From Coniella vitis (lineage: Eukaryota; Ascomycota; Sordariomycetes; Diaporthales; Schizoparmaceae): 64,000 nt of DNA. Of the stretch, positions 23,401 to 33,034 are shown one piece after another. Position 1 is the stretch's first letter. The number at the start of each line of letters is the position of its first letter. The translations under genes were made by a program, and so were the position numbers. The notes beneath the pieces were generated by a model. That model had not been told where the DNA came from and did no database searches. It saw only the letters and a program-made list of their open reading frames with translations. The stretch spans positions 2,542,001 to 2,606,000 of the forward strand of contig WUJK01000007.1 in NCBI GenBank assembly GCA_011317545.1. Reading direction: 5' to 3'.

Positions 23401-24640
23401 TGTCTGGCCCAGATCTCGGTCATTACCAGTATTTGATAACGATCCCAATTGCCGGTATCAATTCTGGCATATTCTTGTTTGAGCTGAGTTATCATAATCA
23501 ACAATCGATGCTATAAACCCCGCTTGTTTCTTGTCCTTGTCTCTGATCACGAAGGTTAGAAGAGTGATACTATCATTCAAGATATACCATGTACATTCGC
23601 AGACTGTGCGTAATATTTGAGATGTATCAATATTCTCAATCCAAGGAGGGAAAAGTCTAATTATCCACATACAAATAGCTTTACCCGCCCCCAAAAATTG
23701 AGTATCAATTACCGAGAAGGGCAATCGATCTGGATCTTTCCAGCAATTTTACAAAAGGCTTTGCCTTGCCGCTTTGCAGATATGCCCACTTGTTCCCATC
23801 ACTATCCCTCAGATTCCCTCTCTTACTGTGGGTCGCCTCTTGTATAATGTGGTGACTTCAAATGTTTACAAACACCAAACTAACGCTTTTGAGTGTTACA
23901 GACCAGCAAAGGCTCATTGGGGCCTTTTACATCATCATCAAAAGAATGGTTTTCTAGACAAAAGAGAGTATTGACCACCCTCAGTAACAACGGATTTCAT
24001 ACAGCAGCCACTCGGTAGATTATCTCAAGTAGGTAACACCGTTCAACAAAGTGCGACTTCAGTACCGTCAGGGCCAGTAACAATACAGCAAGACCTACAC
24101 TTCGAATACAACCTCGACACGAGTTGAGAAGCTCACCTTTGACTTGAATATGCTCACCGCAGATTTCGCCACCCCCGCTGCTCGCCTACCGTTAGACAAA
24201 AGCCCCAAAGCATTTTTGGCGTTCCAGGGCAATCAACATGCCAATTCCTGTCTCTGGCCTCAGGCCGGGGAATAAAGTTCAAGCTACAATGTCTTGATCA
24301 GGCTACTCAAACAGCTACAGCTTGCGCTGCTTCAAGCGTCGATGGCATCACCCATAGCCAGCTCGTCGGTTCAATATCAATATCAATATCAATATCAAGT
24401 ATCAAAGCGAAGAAACAAGAGCGTAAGCGAGGAAGCAGAATCTCGCGTGTCGCAAAGTGTCGACCCGAGCACAATCTCGTTCCCCATCCAAAGGCCGCGA
24501 GAAAAGCGATAGGCTTGAATTTGTGCTCTGCCGTGTTTGACATATCATTTTTCTTTTTCTTGGTTGGATGGATGCGTCGATATCTTCTCCCCCGTACCTC
24601 TATAGGTTGCTGGGCTGGGCTCGAGGCTGATAGCATGGCC
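20480..24640. other. Gene-poor region upstream of the CRH gene
   Basis: No supported gene. The first kilobase is GC-rich with overlapping open frames on both strands, none with a recognisable domain; it should include the CRH promoter. From about 22.4 kb the sequence becomes visibly AT-richer. A GGCCA tandem (about 22136-22158) and two copies of the dispersed motif (23068-23077 inverted, 23206-23215) are present. The short repeat ATCAAT(ATCAAT)n lies near 24372-24398. Confidence 0.5.
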
Positions 24641-24649
24641 AGACTGCTC

Positions 24650-26125
24650 AGCTCGCCTTGAGCTTATATTGACCCCGGCGCTTTCTCTTCTGCGATGATA
24701 CGGATCTAATGGACCGTGTCAAGGTAATGCAAGACCAGGATGTACGTGCAGAGCAATATAGGGACGGTCGTTGGGGGACGAGGCTGACATTGACTGCGAA
24801 AGTGGTCTTGTCCAGGCTGTGAGCGCGACTTGTCTGGTTCGACGACTTGCCGGCGGTCCTTCGCGGTATGGCCGTATCTCTTGAAGATATTGGTAATATA
24901 ACGCAAGAGAACCGAAAGAGGTCGAGTTGACAACGTTGGTTAAGACCGTTCCCATCAAGAAGCCGGGGAATCAATCTTCTCATCGTCTGGGCATCTGCTG
25001 GCTTGTACAGTGCTTGCGTCAATCTTGGTACGTATACTGATCCAAGTTTGTAGCCGTCGTCTTTGTAGAATCTGGCAAAAGGTCTTGAACAAGACTTTCT
25101 GTTCTTGAATTGCGGATCTGGAAAAAAAAAAAAAAAGATGCGCCATGATAGGACATCCAGCATCGGGTACATGAATGGCTGGTTAGTATTCGCTGGCAAA
25201 GGAGAAACAAACCAAAAAATCAGGATCCAAACGGCCTATACAATGCAACTTCAGGATATTTTCCACAGAGGAGAACAAACTTTACCCACCAGCCTTGAGG
25301 CTACGAGCATTTACCATCGGCTTAGAGTCATCCATATGTCGTCTCGGTAGCCGCATGTATCTTCTATTTGCTGATCCAGTCGTACATACATGGAAATGTC
25401 TATCAGAAGATCGATCTCTCCCAGAAACCTCATCGAGGAACTCAAAAGCCCTTATATTCAAAGCACCCAAAGCTAGATTATTATGATTCTTCGCAGTAGA
25501 GTGGATAGCCTTCACCATTCTACTGATGAAGCCCTAATTCGAAGCCATATCGCGCTCCCTGACAGCGATGACTTCGTTGCTAGCGCCCAGAGCAGCCTTT
25601 GCCGCCTCGACCTGGAGGAACGCAGACATGAGCTTATGCCAATAGCGCTGAAGGGCGGCAATGACATTCAATGAACTGGCAATGTATAGACGTGTTTCGG
25701 GAAGTCTCAAGGTGTATATGAGCAGAAACGCGGTGTTTCTGGTGGATAAAAGTTGTTTACTCCATCGGATCATCAAGTTTAAGCGTGTTCGACACGCAAA
25801 TAATAGGCTTGCAGAGCATCTTTAAACAGAAGGGAAAGAAGCAAGTGGTCCAAGTCCGTCAAGGCGCTCGGAAGAACAATGCTTTTCCAAAGGAGACTTG
25901 CACCCTCTAACAGGACTGATAAACGGTACAGACGTCGAAACTAATAGACTCACGTATGCCATGATGCGAGTACAAAACACACGAAAGAAGAGCGTAGATC
26001 GCCACAATGCCGCAAAAAATGCAATTGCAGTAGCTCGAGTGAACAAGAGCGAGCGACATCCTTACCGAGGTATGATGCGCGTATCAGGACAGATTGGCAT
26101 GATCAGGAGAGCATCAACATGGTGA
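24650..26125 (-). pseudogene. Unidentified coding-like fragments, possibly a decayed or multi-intron gene
   Basis: Several adjoining minus-strand segments look protein-like but lie in different frames with stops between them. One near 25790-25910 reads SALTDLDHLLLSLLFKDALQ. One at 25534-25776 reads NVIAALQRYWHKLMSAFLQ. One at 25282-25518 is a further fragment. One at 24719-24958 reads VNSTSFGSLALYYQYLQ. Plausible splice signals occur: GTAAGG near 26063, GTGAGT near 25952, and a T15 tract ending CCAG near 25125. It could therefore be a gene with many introns or a degenerated one. I do not recognise the family and could not assemble an uninterrupted model. The surrounding DNA is AT-rich, which fits decay. 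Confidence 0.25.
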
Positions 26126-26946
26126 GAGCAGACTGGGTTCCCGTGACTTTTGATGATAGCGTATGCCTCTCAGAGAGAATTTCATGCTTTGCCACCCTTT
26201 ACCAATCTGAGACGGAGCAGGTGGCTGAATGATAGTAAGACATTTGGGTTCTGAAGTTAGGCCAATACAATATGCTTAGCAAACGTATCTTGGCGTATGA
26301 GCACATATCGCCGGCTAAACTCAGTAGAGGTCTTCACCTTTGTATCCATTCAAGTGCTGCTGTGAGTGCTGTGCCTAGACCGACAGAAAATATCGATAAC
26401 CTGTGCTTTTGCAAGGACTACAAGTAGTGTTTGTGGACTGTCAACTCTCTGGCAATACCTACTGTCAATCGGATAGGATTGGATGTTTCTTCTCTGAGGA
26501 ATTATCAATGCCGTACTTTTCTCTCTTTTGGCAGTTTATATCGTACTTCACTTGTCCATAGCAAAGTCTACTTTACTTTGCCAACCAACCACATCCTCCT
26601 CAGCACAGAAACGCTCCTTCAAATCAAAAGGTGAAGGAAATAGCGGAACTAGTCCCCGCAAGTGCTACGTATTTTGCATAGCCAGAGACTTGTCAAGATA
26701 GCGAGGATCTCTTCCTGTAACTGAATTTGACTGTTCCAGCTTGAGTCAAGGATAACCTTTCGAAATGTTCCAACTCAACAGGCATTGGTTGGAAAAACAA
26801 GTCTTCAGTCTGATCCATTGCACGGCCGCAACGTCCGGCACGGCAGGATTTTGTTCCACCGTACGCTCTGTCGTGATTCGCTCGATGGGCCAAAATTCGC
26901 CCCATAATTTGATATCCAACTAATAATTTCTTGGGGAGGGACAGCC

Positions 26947-26999
26947 AAACTCGCCTGCCGCAACTATTTGATCTGTGAGAAGTTGCGGTAGGCGAGTTT
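26947..26999. repeat. 19-bp inverted repeat (hairpin)
   Basis: The left arm, 26947-26965 (AAACTCGCCTGCCGCAACT), is matched by the reverse complement of 26981-26999 with one mismatch, around a 15-nt loop. The arms are much more GC-rich than the flanks. A snap-back transposon end, a MITE remnant or a structured RNA are all possible. No target-site duplication was recognised. Confidence 0.8.
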
Positions 27000-27364
27000 T
27001 ATGGAGCCGTTCAAAGTTTTACTCTACTAGCTTTAGGAAGAGCTCTTGTAGCTTATATTATACTATTGTAGTATCTCTGTTCGTATATTGCTTGGCAAAG
27101 GACACTATGCCCAACAGTAATCTTACTAGCTCCATGTAGAACCATTCTGGTATCTTCTCTTTCAGAAAGTAAGTTTATGAGACCTTGCTTTGGGTATGTA
27201 ATTGAATAGTAAGTTTGGCATAGTATGCATAGTACTAACAGTCCAATATCAAAGATCCAGCTCCATAGCACCGGGAAACTGCAAGAAAACTCCTGCCGAA
27301 ATGTTTCTGGAATGCAAGAGGGCAAAAATATACGGCAGAGCAAGGGCTACAGCAATTTTAGTAT

Positions 27365-27422
27365 GTACGGCAGCTCTGCACGGCAAGAGGTCAGAGGTAC
27401 GGCAGCTGTGCACGGCAAGAGG
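27365..27422. repeat. Two-copy 26-bp direct repeat, 32-bp period
   Basis: The unit GTACGGCAGCTSTGCACGGC plus AAGAGG occurs at 27365-27390 and 27397-27422 with a single C/G difference. Further partial copies of CACGGCA follow to 27430, ending in GCGTACC. GC-rich, set in AT-rich DNA about 140 bp from the tRNA gene. Confidence 0.75.
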
Positions 27423-27559
27423 CACGGCAGGCGTACCAAGTTAATTACAAGAATCATCAAGGCTCAAGTAAAAAGTGGACTCATTGAAAATAAAAGATTG
27501 GGATATGCTCCACGAGCTATTGGCCAGGCCAGGAAACGGCCAAAGAAAAAAAAAAAGTA

Positions 27560-27643
27560 GGTCGCGCTGAGAATCGAACTCAGATTATTGGAAATATTCG
27601 TATGAATCAGAATCCAATGTGATAACCATTACACTACGCAACC
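27560..27643 (-). tRNA. tRNA-Gln (anticodon CTG) with 13-nt intron
   Basis: A complete cloverleaf can be folded on the minus strand. The 7-bp acceptor stem GGTTGCG/CGCGACC has one G-T pair. The D-arm is GTG/CAC with loop TAATGGTTAT. The anticodon stem TTGGA/TCCAA closes only after removal of a 13-nt intron (27594-27606) at the canonical position 37/38. The anticodon is CTG with A37. The T-arm is CTGAG/CTCAG with TTCGATT. A-box and B-box promoter elements (TAGTGTAATGG, GTTCGATTC) are present. CCA is not encoded, as expected in eukaryotes. The mature length is 71 nt before CCA addition. Confidence 0.93.
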
Positions 27644-30393
27644 GAATCGGCTGGTTGAATGTTGAAAACACCGTTTTTTCAGGCTAATTATATAGCTCAA
27701 TTCGTGATTATCTTGCCCATCTACTATCTCAATGTCTGACTTTCGACTATTCCTGGCTTTTTGCCTTGTCATTCCACACCTCTGCTGCTTCTCTACTTTT
27801 TACGTGTGGCTGACAAGTACAATTTATGAGCTTCAGCCCCACCGACCACTCGGAAGAAGGCTTGGAGGATTTGAGTCTTTGCCAATGCTGCCCACGCATA
27901 TGAAACCATGAAACCATATTTTCGACTCCATCACTTCCACGTGGAGTCTCGCTTGTAAACGTATAATGGTCTCGGACGTCGGCTGGCGCAGCTCAGACTG
28001 CCGATCTCCTCAAAATGTTGATTGTGGGGGATGGAGGGTTTGAGACCTTTGACCTCATCAAGACGCACATAGAAGCCTTGTGTGATTCGCTTTGTTTGTT
28101 CACACCAGCATAGTTGGCATTTTGAGCTGTGACACCCTCAAGGAAACCCCTCACAGCCTCGATCATGGCTTCCGGCTAGCCGGGGCCACTGTCGCTGAGG
28201 TGGTTCTTCGGCATGTGGTTCGGAAGTCTGAGACTTGTACTCCCTCGCGAGATCGGCCGTCTCGTCCGCCCGAAGAGCAAAGTACATAGTAATGGCTATT
28301 CTGCTTGTTGAAGCCACGTGTGAAAAGAGTTCACTATGGTTGGAGGACCATAGAATCTTTTTTTGTTTTTCCTCTTCCCGCACTTAAACATGGAACTGTA
28401 TTGCAGTCGACATTTGAATAAAATTAAATGCTACTACTATATTAAAATAGCCCGCGGCTCTCCCAGTCCCACTAATTAATCTGTAGCCAATATTGAGTCT
28501 ACAAGCTTTCCTCAATTGCCAGTCTCATAGGTACGAAGGACCGGAAAATAGAGGCAATGGAAAGGGTGCGAACCAGAGGACCCCTTGAATAGAAAATTGC
28601 CAGTTTGCAAATCACTTGTAGTGCTCAGGGTTTTTCGGATGGGCTCCTCGGGTCACATTTAACCCGCACTTTCTTTTTGGTATAGAAGTGTTCTTGGGGA
28701 TTCGATCGTGACATCAGTCTGGTTCCAATGCCCACGCCACATATGTAATAACAACTATCACAACTGCAAACTCTCTGTTATGGTTGATAATTGTATCATC
28801 TGGAGGGAAGCCAGCCCGTTGCGCCACTAGAGGTGAAGTATCAACCGCCGGCGATGTGAAGGGAATTCGCATTACGAGCGCAAGGAGCGGGTTACTCAGT
28901 CATACAGGGAAGAAACCGAATTGTACCAGCATGTCTAATGACCTGTCAAACTCACCAACACCAAGTCCAATGTAACATGGACTATTGAGCTGCCATGCTG
29001 TCTGGGCGTCCTGTTCATCCGGTCTTTCTGCTGGCTTATTCCCACTAAGAAAAGGGGAGCATCCTGCGAGCCAAACCACCTAATTGCACTTGCCTGCATG
29101 CGTCGTCGTCGTCAACCGGCAATCTTATTTTGGCTCGACAGCGCATGCTTGGCGAACAATAAGGTTCGCGACTCATTTACGGAAGGTTACATGGGTTAAC
29201 TCTCTCTCTTACAACCGTTAGCAACGGCAACTAAGATATTCATAAGCCCCTAGGAGATAGTAGGCATAGCACTATATGTGCTATGCTATGAAGGGACAGC
29301 CGAAATAAGGGACTGGCGTGCCGGCGGACGAGCACAGGCAAGATCATCGCCCGGCATCAGCAAATCCGATGCTTATAAAACCGTAGTCTTATCATTTCTA
29401 GTTAGTAGCAACTCGTACCTTGGTTGGCCTTTGCTTTGGATGTGGATTCGTGTGGAAAGGAATACACTTCTTCTCCAAACGAAAATAGAAGTCGCACAGA
29501 ATGTGATAATCCTGAAATCTCTGGTTAGCCTTTCCTTTGGCTGTGTCTCCAGCGGCCGCCACCAAACAGACCTTGAAGAAGGGCAAAAGTTGCACTTCCC
29601 AGGAGGAGGAGGAGAAGGAGGAGGAGGAGGAGGAGTATTGTGACACACGAGCCCACAGTTGTCATTGCTCTCCCCTGAACCCGTCTTTGCGTTCTTGGCT
29701 TACTACAACGAGGTCTTTGATCTGATATAGCCTTGCGGATTATCAAACCCTCCCTCAGCGCGCGCCTCTTCCTCATTGTGCCCTTGTTGGCAACAAGGGG
29801 GCGTTCTCTGCTGTAACGCTGAGGTCTCAAACATGGGCGTCTACCATGTAGTATAAGAAGCAATGAAAGTCACACTGCTGCTCCTTGCCGATTGGTCGAG
29901 GCAGGTTTGCCAAAAGTAACAAAGATGGAGCCCAGCCCGAGAGATTGACAAAACAAGAAAAGAGAGGGAAAAGGAAAAGAAGAGAAAGACCGAGATGAGA
30001 TACCGTTGCGGAGAAGGAGACCCGTGCTAAGATTTGACAGCTGCCACCCACGCTGTGTTGAGGGGATTCCATTTCCCACGTGACAGGAAGAAGCAAGAAA
30101 CGGCTCACCATCATCATCCTCACCCTCGTCGTTGTTGTTGTTTAGCACATTTTGTCCAGACGGAGCTCGCTCATTAGCCTCCCCGTCCCCTGTCCTCCTC
30201 CTTCAGATCCCCCTTGACAACGTTCTTCTATTTGACCAGGCCAAAGCAGTCCTCCTTCCCTCCACCGAGCCCACGGTTACTCGGCGCTTGATTCAACTGG
30301 GAACCTTTTTACCCTCTCCATCTCCTTCTCCACCGTGACCACGCCGCCAACAACCCCCCCCCCTCCCCAGAAAAAAACTCCCTTCTTCCGCAA
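27644..30393. other. Gene-free stretch between tRNA-Gln and the flavohemoglobin gene
   Basis: No supported gene. AT-rich to about 29.3 kb, then more balanced. Contains one dispersed motif copy (28282-28291), a GGA-rich tract at 29602-29637 and, from about 30180, pyrimidine-rich sequence that is probably the flavohemoglobin promoter and leader. Confidence 0.5.
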
Positions 30394-31695
30394 ATGGCTC
30401 TCACATTCAGAGAAGCCCAGCTGGTGAAGTCCACCATCGCCTTCCTGCGCGACCAAGGCGAGGAACTCTCCAACATCGTCTACGGCAACCTCGTCAAGCG
30501 CAACCCAGAGCTCAACAACACGCTCAACGTCATCCACCTCCAAGACGGGCGCCTGGCGCGCGCGCTCACCGTCGTCATCCTGCGCTTCGCGTGCAACATC
30601 AACGACATGTCGGAGCTCATCCCCAAGCTCGAGCGCGTGTGCAACAAGCACTGCACCGTGGGCGTGCAGCCAGTGCACTACGAGATCCTCGGCCCGCTCG
30701 TCATCGAGGCCTTTGCGACGCTCATGGGCGACGCGCTGACGCCCGAGATCCGCGCCGCCTGGGTCAAGGCGTACAGCGTGCTGTCGCACATGCTCATTGG
30801 GCGCGAGCGCATCATCTACCGCGACTTTGAGCGCCACCAGTGGCCCGCGTGGCGGCGCTTCAAGGTCGACCGCAAGGTCTTTGAGGCCGACGGCCTGTGG
30901 AGCTTCCACCTCGTGCCGTGCGACGGCGGCGCGCTGCCGCGCTTCCTGCCCGGCCAGTACGTCACGATCCGGCTCTTTGTGGCCGAGATTGGCTACTACC
31001 AGACGCGGCAGTACTCCATCTCGGACGCGCCGCGGTCGCGCGAAGAGTACCGCATCACGGTCAAGCGCGCCGTGGCGCCGCCGACGAGCGGCTTCGACCC
31101 GGGCATGGTCTCGCAGATCCTGCTGGACCGCGTCAAGACGGGCGAGGAGCTCGACGTGAGCCACCCGTCGGGCGAATTCTACTACGACCCGACGGTGCAG
31201 AGCAGCATGCCCGTGGTGCTGATTTCGGCGGGCGCCGGGGTCGCGCCGCTCATGGCGATCCTCAACACCATTACCGAGGAGCAGCCTCAGCGGCAGCTGA
31301 GCTGGATCCACGGCTGCCGCTACGACGTGCCGTTTGCGACGCGGCTCAAGGTGCTGCAGCGGCGCTGTCCGAATCTGCGGACCAGCGTGTTCAAGACGGT
31401 GCTGCAGCGCGGCGAGGCCGTTCCGGGCGGCGCGGGCGGCGCTGCGTTTGATCACAGCGGCCGCGTGGATCTGTACAAGGTCGACATGGACATGCTGTTT
31501 GTGACGCACCTGTCGGCCGAGTATTACATCTGTGGGCCCGAGGAGTTTATGAAGACCATGATGCAGCAGTTGGTCGACATGGGCGTCGACAACCAGCGCA
31601 TCAAGACCGAGCTGTTTGGGGTGGGCAAGCTGGAGTTGGACTCGGTTTGTGTGTCCATGACGGGCAATGGTAGTGCTTTGTTCTGCCCGCGTTGA
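30394..31695 (+). CDS. Flavohemoglobin-like nitric oxide dioxygenase
   Basis: 433 aa, intronless, ATG at 30394. Family members oxidise NO to nitrate using heme-bound O2, FAD and NAD(P)H. The N-terminal globin domain (1-145) keeps the proximal His86 (NKH), its partners Tyr96 and Glu138 (in GRERI), and the B10 Tyr30. The FAD domain carries RQYSIS (the RxYS flavin motif) after LPGQYVTI. The NAD domain has SAGAGVAPLMAIL and YYICGPEEFM. An ungapped comparison with the E. coli Hmp sequence as I remember it places Leu44 at CD1 (normally Phe) and Leu54 at E7 (normally Gln), so the distal pocket is unusual. No targeting peptide is evident, so it is probably cytosolic. The GC-rich, highly biased codon use resembles that of neighbouring genes. 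Confidence 0.9.
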   Translation: MALTFREAQLVKSTIAFLRDQGEELSNIVYGNLVKRNPELNNTLNVIHLQDGRLARALTVVILRFACNINDMSELIPKLERVCNKHCTVGVQPVHYEILGPLVIEAFATLMGDALTPEIRAAWVKAYSVLSHMLIGRERIIYRDFERHQWPAWRRFKVDRKVFEADGLWSFHLVPCDGGALPRFLPGQYVTIRLFVAEIGYYQTRQYSISDAPRSREEYRITVKRAVAPPTSGFDPGMVSQILLDRVKTGEELDVSHPSGEFYYDPTVQSSMPVVLISAGAGVAPLMAILNTITEEQPQRQLSWIHGCRYDVPFATRLKVLQRRCPNLRTSVFKTVLQRGEAVPGGAGGAAFDHSGRVDLYKVDMDMLFVTHLSAEYYICGPEEFMKTMMQQLVDMGVDNQRIKTELFGVGKLELDSVCVSMTGNGSALFCPR

Positions 31696-33034
31696 TTTCT
31701 TTTTGATTTCTTTTTGATTGTTCTTGGTGTTGAAGCGAGATACAGATGGCCATGAGCAAGGAAGCCGTTGGGAACGGTGAGTGGTTTGCTTTGTTTGTTA
31801 TGATCAAAGAAATGCGCGGCTTTTTTTTTTTTCTTATTTACGGATGTACACGATGGAGCTTGGGAAGGACATGGGAATACTTCATTTTGTCAAACAGCGA
31901 TATACGAGTAGTTTCGCCGGCTGGGTTCGCTCCTTTCAAGACAAAGAGGGCTTGATGATATTCTGTGGTCTGATTCGGTGTTCTGTATCTAATTCGTTTT
32001 TTTTTTTTTTTTTCCCTTCCAAAGAAAGAATACTAATGAATTTGCCATGAAATTAGAAGGCAAAACGCAACATGTATGCGTATATGTGCACAGGCTACAA
32101 GATTGTCAAAAAGGGTACCATGACCGCGATTCCAGCGACCCAAGACAAGGCTGAGGCGCGAGGCGGAGAACTTAGACGAGGCTGAGAGGATTGTGTATTT
32201 CCGTGACATAATTTCCCCACCTGCCTTCCCCGAATAATGCCCCCAAGCAAAGACAGCATCGCACCAATGGCCTCGCGGTCAGGCTGCTTGCTATACTTAC
32301 CATGATAGGACCTCATAATTACATCATCATCGTCATCACCAATATTATACCATGTAGGCAAGCCACAGATTATCTAGAGTAATATGCAGGGAAAAAAGAA
32401 GAAGAAAAAAAAGCCAGCTAGCTCATCGTGTTCTTCAGAGGAGGATCGAAGCTTCCCACCAAGCCACAATGACCGGTGTGAGGGAAGAAGGTCAAGGAAT
32501 GATAATGAGTATATTCAAGTCGGGATAATCAAATCATGCACCCAGCCAAATCCTGACTTGACACTGGAATGCGGCTCTGTACAGATTTCCGGATCCGTTC
32601 AGGTTCTACTCATCATAAGCAGTCGCACGCCTCCCAGCCATTTGACTGGAATGCCGCCCAAACAAGTACTCCAGCCACATGCCATTGATCTCATTCATCG
32701 GAGGAAAATGAACATGTAAATTGAGGAACTCGTCCTTCCCTCTTGCGTACGCCTGAATGCTATCCCGTTTTGTCAAGAGAGAATTGCTTCATGCCTTTCC
32801 TGAACCCGCTCCATGGAAATCAACGATGCGTTCCGTTATGGTATCTCAAACAAAAAAAAAAAAAAAAAAAAAAAAAAGACAAGATATTCTCAACAGTAGC
32901 CCACCACAATTCTCCTCCATCCACTTCCTCAAAACCCCAAAAACAACGAATGGGCACTGTTTTTCTTTCCTTCTTTCTTTCTTCTTCTCGTTTTATCAAT
33001 CACTTCATTGCCCTCCGCATCATCACCACTCAAA
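31696..33034. other. Convergent 3' intergenic region
   Basis: 1.3 kb between the stops of two convergent genes. It contains homopolymer tracts (T runs near 31821 and 31998; A26 at 32852-32877) and no gene I can support. Confidence 0.55.
32852..32877. repeat. Poly(A)26 tract
   Basis: An uninterrupted run of about 26 A. It could be a simple length-unstable repeat or the tail scar of a retroposed sequence. No recognisable retroposon body precedes it. Confidence 0.8.

Larger units (their letters stand above)
26126..27559. other. AT-rich gene-free DNA with hairpin and tandem repeat
   Basis: Short open frames only, none persuasive. The notable elements are the inverted repeat at 26947-26999 and the 26-bp direct repeat at 27365-27422, listed separately. 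A short A-rich run ends just before the tRNA. Confidence 0.5.

Noticed and set aside
27365..27430. Possible CRISPR-like repeat
   Set aside because: Only two copies with a 6-bp spacer in a eukaryotic genome; a simple tandem duplication fits better.
30277..31509. 410-codon open frame antisense to the flavohemoglobin
   Set aside because: A shadow of biased codon use; the His/Arg/Val-rich translation lacks any recognisable feature.
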